The position numbers were made by a program, and so were the translations under genes. The notes under the pieces were generated by a model. The model did not search any database. It was not told the DNA's origin and saw only the letters and a program-made list of their open reading frames with translations. Source: Paenibacillus mucilaginosus 3016 (GTDB taxonomy: Bacteria > Bacillota > Bacilli > Paenibacillales > NBRC-103111). Taken from it: a stretch of 64,000 bases of DNA. Positions 8,482 through 17,396 of the stretch are shown piece after piece. The first letter of the stretch is position 1; each line of letters starts with the position of its first letter. The DNA lies in contig NC_016935.1 in assembly GCF_000250655.1 (NCBI RefSeq), positions 6,776,001 through 6,840,000 on the forward strand, read 5' to 3'.

Positions 8482-8713
8482 TACGCTGCGTTATGGCCCA
8501 TGTCCCTGTGAGACGGCCCTGCACCGACCGCCCCTCTTCAGACAGGTCCGTCCAAACCAGACAGCCTTGTAAGTCGAGTCTACGGTGGCTTAACGTTATG
8601 TTATAGACCCTGTTCCTATGAGATGGCCCTGCAGCCGCCTGTCGCCTTAGGTCCCGACTTATCCTGAGCGGACAAGCCTTTCTCTTCTGACGGTCCATCC
8701 AACCAGACAACCT
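8467..8713. repeat. Two-unit diverged tandem repeat
   Basis: Unit 1 (8467-8566) and unit 2 (8576-8713) share the same order of blocks: GAGTC..GG.GGCTTA, GTTAT.G.CC, TG.GA.GGCCCTGCA and, at their ends, GGTCC.TCCAA.CCAGACA.CC. Unit 2 carries about 35 extra bases. Roughly three quarters of the comparable positions agree by eye. No coding sense. Confidence 0.55.
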
Positions 8714-8758
8714 AGCCCGTTTCCTCCACCATGGAACGGGAGACCTTCTCTGTTGAAT

Positions 8759-8945
8759 ATAGAGGAACTTGGATGCCTTATTCGGGTATTTCCCGTGATT
8801 TCCCAAGAAATAGAGGAACTCAGATGCGTTATGGTGGTCATTTTCAATCAAATCCGCCCCCCTGGCTCACAATAGCGAACCTCAGTTCCGCTATCTTCAA
8901 ATTGCCCTGTCGCTGAAGCGTATAACGCACCGTAGATCCTCTATT
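8759..8945. repeat. Dispersed four-unit element, copy A
   Basis: Two direct units beginning ATAGAGGAACT (8759 and 8810, spacing 51) are followed by two units in the opposite sense, TAGCGAACCTCAGTTCCGCTA at 8873-8893 and a decayed version starting 8923. Distance from second to third unit is 62. The copy at 52670-52858 has the same units and the same 51/62/51 spacing. Confidence 0.8.
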
Positions 8946-9008
8946 TCCGTGTTTCACCCAAACGTGCCCCGTCGCGTCGCATTACAACGCGAGCTGCCGT
9001 GCACTCTC

Positions 9009-9039
9009 AGCCGCCCGGACTTTAGCGTCCGTGGCGGCT
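9009..9039. repeat. Hairpin repeat, copy 2
   Basis: AGCCGCC (9009-9015) and GGCGGCT (9033-9039) enclose an inner CGGAC/GTCCG pair, matching the hairpin at 8450-8481 in both arms and in arm spacing. Confidence 0.6.
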
Positions 9040-9065
9040 TTCGTGCTTTGCAAGCTGCAGCGGCG

Positions 9066-9105
9066 AAAAGGGGAACGTCCCCGATGATCACGGGAGCCGT
9101 TCCCC
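9066..9105 (-). terminator. Terminator after the sugar-binding protein gene
   Basis: On the minus strand GGGGAACG (9105-9098) pairs with CGTTCCCC (9077-9070) and is followed by TTTT (9069-9066). It lies about 100 bases past the stop of the solute-binding protein gene. Confidence 0.6.
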
Positions 9106-9208
9106 TCTTTCCCCTGCAGTCTCATAGATGCGGGACGGTCTGCCGCGCCGCTGAACTTATTTCCCCAGCGTCACGCCACCAGAGACCCGCCCCTTCCTCT
9201 GCAGCCCC

Positions 9209-10717
9209 TTACTTCTTCGGCGCCCTCGCGTACGCCTCCTTGTACTCCTGGGCCATGGCGTCGCCGCCGGCCTTGCGCCACTTCTCGATCTCGGCCTTCC
9301 AGCCGGCCTCGTCGATCTTGCCCATGATGAACTTCGTCATCGCGTCGGTGATCATCTGCTCGAGCTCCTTGCCGCGCTCCGAATACGTCGCGGATTCGAG
9401 CGTGTGCGCCGGGTTCGTCACGATGAACTTCTCGTTCTCCTTGCCGACCGTCTGGCTCTTGCGGAAGAGATCCGTCTCCTTGCTCGGCTTCGCGACATTG
9501 TACGCTTCTCCGCGGTGAGGGAGCGTGTCGCGGTACGGCTTGACCTCCTTGGCCGCGGCCGTTGGGTCCAGCGGCTGGGTGTAGTCGCCCTTATCCTCCC
9601 AGTGGCGGCCTTCGATGCCCTTGACGAGCAGCGTCGCCATCTGCGGGTCCATGAGCTTGTCGACGAAGGCCAGCACCTTCTTCAGCTCAGCCTCGGAGGT
9701 GACCGTCGACTTCGGCACGGCGAGGAAGCCGGCGTTGCCCGGCTCACCCGGCAGCCTGCGCCCGCCCGGCCCTTCGACCGGCGCTACGTCGGCCACCGCG
9801 CCTGGCACCACTTTCACGAGCTTATCCTGCCAGCTCTGCGTGTTGCCGCCGGTGAAGCGGATGCCGGCCCGGCCCGATTCGTACACCTTATCCATCTCGG
9901 TGGACTCGTATACGGCGAAGTCCTGGTTGATCAGCTTCTCGTCGTAGAACCGCTTGAAGAGCTTCATCGTCTCGAAGTAAGGCGCCGTGGTGAAGTCCGG
10001 AATGAAGCTTCCGTTCTCCACGAGCCACTTGTTCGGCGCCCCCTGCGATACGGCGAGGCGGGCCAGAGTGGAGTTGACGTCCAGGTTGTATTTTTTCTCG
10101 AGCATGAGGCCGTAGGTATCGTTCTTGCCGTTCTTGTCGGGGTCGTTCAGCGTCAGCGCCTTGACCACGTTGTACCAGTCGTCGAGCGTCTTCGGCACCT
10201 GCAGGCCGAGGGCGTCGAACCAGTCCTTGCGGTACTGGATCGCGGCCCGGCCGAGATCGCGGAACAGCGGCACACCGTAGATTTTGCCCCCCACGGCGAT
10301 GTTGTTGTAGTACTGCTCATTCTGCGCCGCCAGGTTCTTGTAATCCTTGAGGTAAGGGCCGATCTCCCAGAACAGGTCGGACTTCAGCGCGCCGACAATC
10401 GTCGGGTTGTAGTTCAGCTTGATGAGCTTCGGCAGCTCGCCCGAGGCGATCATGACGTTGATCTTCTCGTCGTAGGCCGACTGGGGAATCCACTGAATCT
10501 GCAGGTCCGTGTTCGTGTAAGCCTTGATCGCCTTCTCGACGTCATTGTCCTTCTGCGGAATCTCGCCGACCTGATTGACGATCAGGGTCAGCGGATAGGG
10601 TGTGCCGTCATCCTGCGGTGCCCCCTGGGCTCCTTCTCCCGTACTTTCGCCGCCGCACCCGGACAGAACGCTGGTCAGCAGCACCGTGCCTGCCAAAGCC
10701 GCCGTTACTTTCTTCAT
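9209..10717 (-). CDS. Carbohydrate ABC transporter solute-binding lipoprotein (LplA type)
   Basis: A 502-residue extracellular solute-binding protein of the family-1 group. The signal peptide ends in the lipobox VLSGC with Cys21 acylated, followed by a Gly/Ser-rich spacer. Features such as IQWIPQSAYDEKINVMIASG and YYNNIAVGGKIYGVPL are typical of the large LplA/YtcQ-like oligosaccharide-binding proteins of Paenibacillus. It is read with, and downstream of, a GH43 gene and two permeases, and would capture the oligosaccharide they import. A GAGGGGGA ribosome site precedes the ATG. Sitting last in the run is unusual, since the binding protein is often first or third; the 180-base gap before it could hold its own promoter. 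Confidence 0.9.
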   Translation of the reverse strand: MKKVTAALAGTVLLTSVLSGCGGESTGEGAQGAPQDDGTPYPLTLIVNQVGEIPQKDNDVEKAIKAYTNTDLQIQWIPQSAYDEKINVMIASGELPKLIKLNYNPTIVGALKSDLFWEIGPYLKDYKNLAAQNEQYYNNIAVGGKIYGVPLFRDLGRAAIQYRKDWFDALGLQVPKTLDDWYNVVKALTLNDPDKNGKNDTYGLMLEKKYNLDVNSTLARLAVSQGAPNKWLVENGSFIPDFTTAPYFETMKLFKRFYDEKLINQDFAVYESTEMDKVYESGRAGIRFTGGNTQSWQDKLVKVVPGAVADVAPVEGPGGRRLPGEPGNAGFLAVPKSTVTSEAELKKVLAFVDKLMDPQMATLLVKGIEGRHWEDKGDYTQPLDPTAAAKEVKPYRDTLPHRGEAYNVAKPSKETDLFRKSQTVGKENEKFIVTNPAHTLESATYSERGKELEQMITDAMTKFIMGKIDEAGWKAEIEKWRKAGGDAMAQEYKEAYARAPKK

Positions 10718-10897
10718 GTAATATCCCCCTCAGGATGGAATGAAAAAATGGTCGTCTCATGTCTCATGCTCGGTCAAACGCCGGCGGCAGTCCCGACAAG
10801 GGAGGGAACCGGCCAATGAAGTAGGGGAGAAGGCCGCCGAAAAACTGCATTCGCGGACGCGGAAGGAAGCAGCCGATGTGACTAGCTGCGCGATATC

Positions 10898-12517
10898 CTA
10901 CTCCAGCGCCGTGTATTCAAAATAATCAAAGTCCGCCGCACGCCCGGCTGATGCCGGGGCATCCCTGCTCTCGGCGAACAGCCCGATGTACGCGCCGACG
11001 AAGCTTCCCGCGCTGTCCGGGCTGAGCAGCCGGCCGTCGACCTCCTCGGCCAGCGTCAGCCAATCCTCCGCCCGCTCCGCCACCGCGAAGCGCAGCGACT
11101 GCCCGTGCGCTTCCGCGAGCAGGTACAGCCGCACCGCGGAGACTTCCCGCGCGGCCAGCACGCACTCTTCGCCCGCTTCGCGCCGCACGACGCGCACCGC
11201 TGCCCCGCCGCCGGCATCCGCACCGCTGCCGGCTCCCACAATCTCCACCCGGATCTGGTAATCCGGGCTCTGGTACAGCACCAGCCCCGCCGCTTCGCCC
11301 GCCGCCTGCGGCGCGAATTCCACCGCGGTGCGCACCGCGAAGGACATGTGCTGCTGCCGCCGGCCGACGAAGGCCGGGTTGCCCGGCTCCGTGATCTTGT
11401 CGTCCTTGAGCCGCAGCCGCAGATACCCCGGCCGCTCCTCCAGGCTCCAGAATTCGCCGCGCGGGGTCCGGATGAAGTTCCAGCGGTCCTCAAGCATCGG
11501 AGCATCGAAGTGGTCGCACGCCGGCAGCGAAGACCAGCGCTGCTCCGGCAGGTCCGGCCGCACGGACTCCAGCTCCACGACGCCCTTGCCGGGATTGACG
11601 ACCGGCCAGCCGTCCTCCCAGCCCATCGGCACGAGGAACGTCTCGCGCCCGAGGTTGCGGTGGGAGCCGCCGTACGGACGGGAGGCGAGGCAGACCATCC
11701 ACCACTCACCGTTCTGGGTCTCCACGATGTCCACGTGACCGACATTGGCGATCGGACTCGTGCTGCCGAGATGGCGGTGCGTGAGGATCGGGTTTCTTTT
11801 GCACGATTCGTAAGGTCCCGTGAGGCTCTCGCTTCTCGCGACGGTCACCGAGTGGGTGAATCCGGTGCCGCCTTCGGCGATGAACAGGTAGTAGTACCCG
11901 TTCACCTTATAGAGGTGCGGTCCCTCCTGCGCATGAATGCCCTTGAGCGCGCCGTCCCAGAGGCTGAACTTCGGGCCGGTGAGCTGATGCGTCTGCAGAT
12001 CAAGCTCCTGCAGCCAGATCTCCATATGCTTCGGGTAGAGCTGACCCCCGGGCGGCATCCGGTTGCCGGTGTAGTACACCCGGCCGTCGTCATCAAAGAA
12101 CAGCGACGGGTCGATGCCCGGCGCATCCTCCAGCCAATACGGCTCCGACCAAGGGCCCGCCGGGTCCTGCGCGGTCACGTAGAAATTGCGGCGCACGCTG
12201 GTCGCATTCTCCACGAAGGTCGTGATCATGTAGAACGTCCCCTCGTGGAAGCGCAGTGTCGGGGCATAGATCCCGCGCGAGACCTGCACGCCGTCCAGAT
12301 TGAGCTGGGACGGACGGTCCAGGGCATGCCCGAGCTGCCGCCAATTCACGAGGTCCCTGCTGTGGAAGATCGGCACGCCCGGATAATATTCGAAGGTGGA
12401 CGCAGCCATATAATAGTCCTCGCCTACCCGGCAGATCGACGGGTCCGGATACATGCCGGGCAGGATGGGATTGCGGAAGGTGCTTTGCTGCGGATGCGTA
12501 TTCGTATTCAAGTTCAT
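10898..12517 (-). CDS. GH43 family glycosidase (beta-xylosidase/arabinofuranosidase type)
   Basis: A 539-residue, apparently cytoplasmic GH43 enzyme with no signal peptide. The five-bladed propeller carries the three family acids: D25 in YPDPS, D136 in GIDPS and E198 in QEGP. After about residue 330 a second beta-sandwich module (GH43_C2-like) follows, as in XynB-type xylosidases. It would hydrolyse imported arabino- or xylo-oligosaccharides. A GTG at 12547 also opens the frame, but AAGGAG lies just ahead of two consecutive ATGs at 12520 and 12517; the latter gives better spacing. It is encoded between the permeases and the binding protein of the same transporter. Exact linkage specificity cannot be read from sequence. 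Confidence 0.9.
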   Translation of the reverse strand: MNLNTNTHPQQSTFRNPILPGMYPDPSICRVGEDYYMAASTFEYYPGVPIFHSRDLVNWRQLGHALDRPSQLNLDGVQVSRGIYAPTLRFHEGTFYMITTFVENATSVRRNFYVTAQDPAGPWSEPYWLEDAPGIDPSLFFDDDGRVYYTGNRMPPGGQLYPKHMEIWLQELDLQTHQLTGPKFSLWDGALKGIHAQEGPHLYKVNGYYYLFIAEGGTGFTHSVTVARSESLTGPYESCKRNPILTHRHLGSTSPIANVGHVDIVETQNGEWWMVCLASRPYGGSHRNLGRETFLVPMGWEDGWPVVNPGKGVVELESVRPDLPEQRWSSLPACDHFDAPMLEDRWNFIRTPRGEFWSLEERPGYLRLRLKDDKITEPGNPAFVGRRQQHMSFAVRTAVEFAPQAAGEAAGLVLYQSPDYQIRVEIVGAGSGADAGGGAAVRVVRREAGEECVLAAREVSAVRLYLLAEAHGQSLRFAVAERAEDWLTLAEEVDGRLLSPDSAGSFVGAYIGLFAESRDAPASAGRAADFDYFEYTALE

Positions 12518-12601
12518 CATACTCCTTCGGTTATTAGGTTGGATCACGACGCGGTGTTCGTACCACTCTCCGCTCCGGTGTCCAGACCCCGACCGTCCCG
12601 C

Positions 12602-13474
12602 CTACCCTTTCACCGAGCCGAGCAGCACACCCTTGGTAAAATGCTTCTGCAGGAACGGATACACGAGCAGGATCGGCAGGGTGGCGAAGACGATCACCGC
12701 CATCCGGATGGTCAGCGGCTGAATCTCCGCGTCGTCGATATTCGTGTCGCCGATGCGGCTCTGGGCAAGAATGACGATCTCCCGCAGCAGCACCTGCACC
12801 GGCCATTTCGTATTGTCGTTGATATAGAGCACGGCGTTAAAATACTGGTTCCAGTGCGCCACGGCATAAAAGAGCGCAAAGGTGGCCATGGCCGGCATGG
12901 AGAGCGGCAGCACGATGCGGAACAGCACCCCGAGGTCGGAGCAGCCGTCGATCTTCGCCGAGTCCTCGAGCCCGTCCGGAATCCCCTGGAAAAAGTTCTT
13001 GAGCACGATGAGGTTGAAGGCGGAGATCGCGGACGGAATCATGAGCGACCAGAGCGTGTTCGTCAGCCCCAGGCTTTTGACCACAAAATAAGACGGGATC
13101 AGCCCCCCGCTGAAGAGCATCGTGAAGAGCACGCCGAGCAGGATCGTCTGCCGGCCCCGCAGGTACGTCTTCGCGAGCGGATAGGCCATCAGCGAAGTGA
13201 ACAGCAGGTTGATCAGGGTGCCGAGCACGGTGACGTAGACCGACACAAGCAGGCTCCGCAGCAGGGTATCCGTAGAGAAAATATACCGGTAAGCGGCCAG
13301 CGACCACTCCTTCGGGAACAGGATCATGCCCCCGCGGGCCACCTCGGCCGGGTCCGTGAACGATACGGCAAGCACATACAAAAACGGAATGACGCACAGG
13401 ATGGCGGTTACGAGCAGAACCCCGTAGATAACGAAGTCCAGCAGACGGTTGCCGAGCGTTTTGTCGTATGACAT
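12602..13474 (-). CDS. Carbohydrate ABC transporter permease (LplC/AraQ type)
   Basis: A 290-residue inner-membrane permease with six predicted helices. The cytoplasmic EAA-type loop reads DGLEDSAKIDGCSDLGVLFRIVLPL near residues 190-215, the docking site for an MsmX-type shared ATPase; no ATPase is encoded here. The conserved ending YPFLQKHFTKGVLLGSVKG is typical of LplC homologues. AGGAGGAG precedes the ATG. Follows the partner permease by 21 bases. Confidence 0.93.
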   Translation of the reverse strand: MSYDKTLGNRLLDFVIYGVLLVTAILCVIPFLYVLAVSFTDPAEVARGGMILFPKEWSLAAYRYIFSTDTLLRSLLVSVYVTVLGTLINLLFTSLMAYPLAKTYLRGRQTILLGVLFTMLFSGGLIPSYFVVKSLGLTNTLWSLMIPSAISAFNLIVLKNFFQGIPDGLEDSAKIDGCSDLGVLFRIVLPLSMPAMATFALFYAVAHWNQYFNAVLYINDNTKWPVQVLLREIVILAQSRIGDTNIDDAEIQPLTIRMAVIVFATLPILLVYPFLQKHFTKGVLLGSVKG

Positions 13475-13495
13475 GGGAACTCCTCCTCTCCGGCG

Positions 13496-14461
13496 CTAGT
13501 AGACGCCTTCCTCACCGAATTTTTTGGCCAGCCGGTTGGCTCCCAGCACGAGAATCAGCCCCACGAGGGACTTGAACAAGCCTACCGCCGCACTGTAGCT
13601 GTACTGGGCCTGCGTCAGGCCCTTCACGTACACGTACGTGTCGAAGACCTCTCCCACCTCGCGGTTGGTCGGCGTCAGCATGAGGAAGATGTGCTCGAAG
13701 CCCGAGTCAAGGAAGTTGCCGAGCCGCAGGATGAGCAGGATGATGATCGTGCTGCGGATGGCCGGCAGCGTGATGTGCCAGAGCTGGCGCCAGCGCCCGG
13801 CCCCGTCGATCCGCGCCGCTTCATAGAGCTGCAGGTCGACGCCCGCCAGGGCCGCCAGGAAGATGATCGTGCCCCAGCCGACTTCCTTCCAGATCGACTG
13901 CGTGATGATCATCGTCCGGAACCACTCCGGCTCGAGCAGGAAGGCGACCTTCTCACCGAACAGGTAGAAGAGCAGCTCGTTGAGCACCCCGTTCTCGGTC
14001 GTCAGCAGCATATAGAAGATCCCGACCACAACGACCCACGACACAAAATGCGGAATGTACACCAGCGTCTGCACGAACCGTTTGAACCGCTCCCGCCGCA
14101 CCTCGTTCATCATCAGAGCGAGCACGATCGGCAGCGGAAAGAAGAAGATCATGTTGTACAATGCAAGAATGACGGTGTTGCGGAACAGCGTCCAGAACTG
14201 CGGCTCCGCGAAGAAGCGCCGGAAGTGCTTCAGCCCTACCCAGGGGCTGTCGGCGTACCCGAGATGCGGCTTGAAGTCCTGGAACGCCATGACCACCCCG
14301 TACATCGGTACATACTTGAAAATGATAAAATAGGCGACGCCCGGCAGCAGCATCAGATACAGCCACTTGTCCCGGATCACGTCCCTGAGCCAGGCGCTGC
14401 GGCTCTTCAGCCGGGCATCCGCGCCCGACCCGCCGGCAGGCCATGCCGATTCAGCCTTCAT
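13496..14461 (-). CDS. Carbohydrate ABC transporter permease (LplB type)
   Basis: A 321-residue permease, first gene of the transporter run. After about 35 polar residues it shows the LplB hallmark YLMLLPGVAYFIIFKYVPMYG and a FQDFKPHLG segment, then six helices and an EAA loop (YEAARIDGAGRWRQLWHITLP). GGGGAGGA precedes the ATG. Its partner is the permease immediately downstream. The leader upstream (14462-15071) must hold the operon promoter, which I could not place with confidence. Confidence 0.93.
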   Translation of the reverse strand: MKAESAWPAGGSGADARLKSRSAWLRDVIRDKWLYLMLLPGVAYFIIFKYVPMYGVVMAFQDFKPHLGYADSPWVGLKHFRRFFAEPQFWTLFRNTVILALYNMIFFFPLPIVLALMMNEVRRERFKRFVQTLVYIPHFVSWVVVVGIFYMLLTTENGVLNELLFYLFGEKVAFLLEPEWFRTMIITQSIWKEVGWGTIIFLAALAGVDLQLYEAARIDGAGRWRQLWHITLPAIRSTIIILLILRLGNFLDSGFEHIFLMLTPTNREVGEVFDTYVYVKGLTQAQYSYSAAVGLFKSLVGLILVLGANRLAKKFGEEGVY

Positions 14462-15071
14462 GTTCCCGGTCCTCCCCGTGAATTGGTGATGCCCCCATTA
14501 TCCGGCGAGGGGAAGCGCCAGGCTATAGCCGGGGGATAACTTCCTTCGGGGGACCGGGAGAACAGGCGCTGCAGAGGGCGACGCCGTGCGCGGGCATAGC
14601 CTTGAAGCAACCCGGTGTGCAGAAGGCAACCAGGTCTCGGCAGGGTCTCCTCCCGCATCCGGCGGGAGAGCAGCGACAGGATGCGTGCCCAAGGGCTGTA
14701 TCCGCCCAGCGGATGACCGGGAGGCGGGAAGGCTCCTTATCCCACTATTTCTCCCAGCCGTTGAGCTTCTGGAAGCCGCTCACCACGCTGCGGTTCATCG
14801 GCTTCGCGTATATACGATATCTGTGGCGGAGGGGCAGCTGACCCGGGCCCGGCCGGTGAAAGGATTCCTGCAGGCTGCCGTTTCACCAGCCCTAAGCCCT
14901 GCAGGCTGCCTCCGCCCTGCTGCTTAGCCTGCGGCACCTTCTCCTTTTGTCCGCGCGTACGTGTCTGACATCCGCCCCCTGCCCGTGCGAGGTCGGCCCA
15001 GCTGTCCCTCCTCCGCCCTGCTGCCGGCATACCAAACGGGGCAGTCCCGGCCGGGCTCCCCGTGTGGCATT
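14462..15071. other. Intergenic leader between sensor-regulator and transporter operon
   Basis: 610 bases with no supportable gene. It should contain the transporter promoter and any site for the AraC-type regulator. The only internal structure I see is a direct repeat CCTGCAGGCTGCC at 14867-14879 and 14898-14910 (31 bp apart), close to the end of the regulator gene. Confidence 0.5.
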
Positions 15072-17396
15072 CTATCCTTGCTGGTCGATGAGGTCCCTGT
15101 ACTGTCCCGGCGTCATGCCGAAGGTCTTGCGGAAGCTGCGGATGAACGCGCTGATGTTCTTGTACTGCAGCTTCTCCCCTACCTCGGAGATCTTCAGCGT
15201 GGTCGTCTCGAGCAGCACCTTGGCCATGTTCATCCGGTATTCGGAGAGATAGTCGCTGAACGGCACGCCCATCTCCCGCTTGAATACCCGGCTGAGGTAC
15301 ACCGGGTGAAAATTCAGCTCCGCCGCACACGACTCCAGCGTAATGTCCCCGTCGTACCCCTCGTGAATCATCCCGACGAGCCGGTCCGCGATGTTCACAT
15401 ACTGCGATTCGTTCTTTTCGGAGAGCAGGGCGATGATCGGCGCGAACAGGCGCGTGGCGAACCAGACCGAGATCTCTTCCCGGGTACGCAGCCGCATCAG
15501 CCGCTCCACCGCGCTGTCCCCCTCTAGCACCTTGCGCAGCGGGACGCCCTGGTCCTGCACCAGCAGCATCAGGCGCGACATGAGCTGGAGCAGCAGCAGA
15601 TGGTGCTCCTGCGTGAAGCTGTCCTTGTGCAGCACGGCCGACAGGTACTGGTCGAAGACGGCGGACGCCCGCTCCGGCTGCATCTCCCGCAGTGCCTGCA
15701 CGAGCTGCTCCTCGAGCACCTTGAGATGGGCGTAGACCGTGGTGCCGCTGCCTTCATGCCGGGCGATATCCTCGTAGCGCACAATAATCTCCGGGCCGAG
15801 CGAGATCCGGCACTTCAGGGCGTCGAGACTCTCGCCGTAGGCTTTGACCGTACCCGACAGCTTCATAAACGGCTGGGAGATGCCGATGCTCACCTGAAGC
15901 TGAAGGTAGCTCTCCACATGGGTGCGGATCGCCTCCGCCGTGCGGTAGAATTCCTCCTTCAGCGCTTCGGGTTCCTCCGTCTGGGAAGCAAGCAGCGTGA
16001 CCTGCGTCTCGTCGAGCAGAATCGGAGAGAACCGGCTCGCGGGCGGCAGGAGTTCGCCGACGATATTGTTCACGGCGAACAGCAGCAGCTCCCGGTCCTC
16101 CTCGGCGTAACGGGTCTCCTGGAGGTTGTCGATCGCCAGCGTCAGCACACCGAGCCGCTTCCACCCTTGGGGAAAGCCGTACATCTGGGAGCGGTACTCC
16201 ACATCGTTCGTGGAGATCTGGCCCGTGAACAGCTTCAGCACGAAAAACTCCTTGAGGTGTCCGGCCTGCCCTTCCATCCGCTCCTGCAGCTGCGAGCGGG
16301 AGACGGCCAGCGACTGGAGGCTCTGCCGGATGTAGGCAAGCTCGTCGCCGCCGTCCCGGACCTCCTCCGGCCGCTCCGGCGTCAGGCCCCGGCTGTATTC
16401 GAGCAGGCTGCGGATCGGCGAGTACATCCGCCGGGAGCCTACATATGCGAACACCAGCACGAGCAGCAGGATCAGCGCGCAGGCCGCCCCGGTGATCAGC
16501 GCGATCTTCTTCGGCTCCTTCGTGATCTCCGCCTGCGAGATCAGGGACACGTACGTCCATCCGTTGTATCCGGAGGTGCGGTACAGCACGCTGACCTTCT
16601 CGCCGCCCGCCTCCGCATGGAAGAAGCCCGTCCGACCCCCCGGGCTGCCGGCCAGATCGGCGATCCGGCGGTTGATATCCCCGAGCTGCGCCTGCTCCTC
16701 CGGCGTGGCCAGGAAGGCAAGGCCGCTGGCATCCAGCACATAGTTGTTCCCGAGACGGTTCTTCGGGGCCAGCAGACCGCGGATGTCATCCTTCGCCAGA
16801 TGGACGACAAGCAGTCCCTTGGGCGCCGCCGAGCGGGGCAGCAGCGGGATCTTGTGCACCAGAGTCACGGTCTCCGTCGTGGCGGCCACCGTTTCCACTC
16901 CGGGCGACACGCCGCTCGATGACACGGGGACAGGCGCGCTCCGCGTGCTCCAGAAGATGCTCGACGGGTGCATCGCGTAGGCGGCGAATTCCCGGCGCTG
17001 CTCCATAGCGCTCAGCTTGTAAAGCATCCCGAGCGAGACGGCCCAATCGCGGTCGATGTTCACGAGATACGCCTGCTTGATGACCGCCTCCGTCTGCAGA
17101 TGGGACAGCTCGGCCGACAGCTCGCGCACCTCCGGGAACTCGCCCGGCGTCAGCGTTTCGTTCATCGCCGTTTTGACCCGGGAGGAGGAGACGAACTGGG
17201 TTGCCGACATCTCCAGCGATTTCAGTGACTGCTCCACCCTCATCTGGGTTTGGGACAGCAGCTGCATGTTCCCTTCGCTTACCTTTTTCTCGATATCGCC
17301 CGCAGCGATGTAGTAGGAGACGATGCCGATGAACACGGTCGGCAGCGCACCGAGAACCAGACTGAAGACCAGAAGCCGCAGCAAATATCCACGCAT
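15072..17396 (-). CDS. Membrane sensor with AraC-type DNA-binding domain (YesS-like)
   Basis: A 774-residue one-component regulator. A membrane helix at about residues 7-28 and another near 300-322 enclose an extracellular Cache-like sensor region; a HAMP-like linker, a central domain of unknown fold and a C-terminal AraC HTH pair (DGDITLESCAAELNFHPVYLS and ISEVGEKLQYKNISAFIRSFRK) follow. Such proteins in Bacillus and Paenibacillus sense extracellular oligosaccharides and switch on the adjacent ABC transporter and hydrolases. The gene lies directly upstream of the LplBC-type operon on the same strand, which supports that role here. GAAGGGGAAG precedes the ATG. Ligand unknown. Confidence 0.9.
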   Translation of the reverse strand: MRGYLLRLLVFSLVLGALPTVFIGIVSYYIAAGDIEKKVSEGNMQLLSQTQMRVEQSLKSLEMSATQFVSSSRVKTAMNETLTPGEFPEVRELSAELSHLQTEAVIKQAYLVNIDRDWAVSLGMLYKLSAMEQRREFAAYAMHPSSIFWSTRSAPVPVSSSGVSPGVETVAATTETVTLVHKIPLLPRSAAPKGLLVVHLAKDDIRGLLAPKNRLGNNYVLDASGLAFLATPEEQAQLGDINRRIADLAGSPGGRTGFFHAEAGGEKVSVLYRTSGYNGWTYVSLISQAEITKEPKKIALITGAACALILLLVLVFAYVGSRRMYSPIRSLLEYSRGLTPERPEEVRDGGDELAYIRQSLQSLAVSRSQLQERMEGQAGHLKEFFVLKLFTGQISTNDVEYRSQMYGFPQGWKRLGVLTLAIDNLQETRYAEEDRELLLFAVNNIVGELLPPASRFSPILLDETQVTLLASQTEEPEALKEEFYRTAEAIRTHVESYLQLQVSIGISQPFMKLSGTVKAYGESLDALKCRISLGPEIIVRYEDIARHEGSGTTVYAHLKVLEEQLVQALREMQPERASAVFDQYLSAVLHKDSFTQEHHLLLLQLMSRLMLLVQDQGVPLRKVLEGDSAVERLMRLRTREEISVWFATRLFAPIIALLSEKNESQYVNIADRLVGMIHEGYDGDITLESCAAELNFHPVYLSRVFKREMGVPFSDYLSEYRMNMAKVLLETTTLKISEVGEKLQYKNISAFIRSFRKTFGMTPGQYRDLIDQQG

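Larger units (their letters stand above)
8274..9208. other. Repeat-rich intergenic gap without a credible gene
   Basis: This 935-base stretch has no frame with a ribosome site or family signature. It holds, left to right, a hairpin repeat (8450-8481), a two-unit diverged tandem repeat (8467-8713), one copy of the dispersed four-unit element (8759-8945), a second hairpin repeat (9009-9039) and the terminator of the sugar-binding protein gene (9066-9105). Confidence 0.8.

Noticed and set aside
8432..8851. Minus-strand frame of 139 residues in the repeat gap
   Set aside because: Formed by repeat DNA, no ribosome site, and crosses the tandem repeat and the dispersed element.
11105..13471. A 788-residue plus-strand frame over GH43 and a permease
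   Set aside because: Antisense to two well-supported genes, with Arg/His/Pro-rich nonsense sequence.
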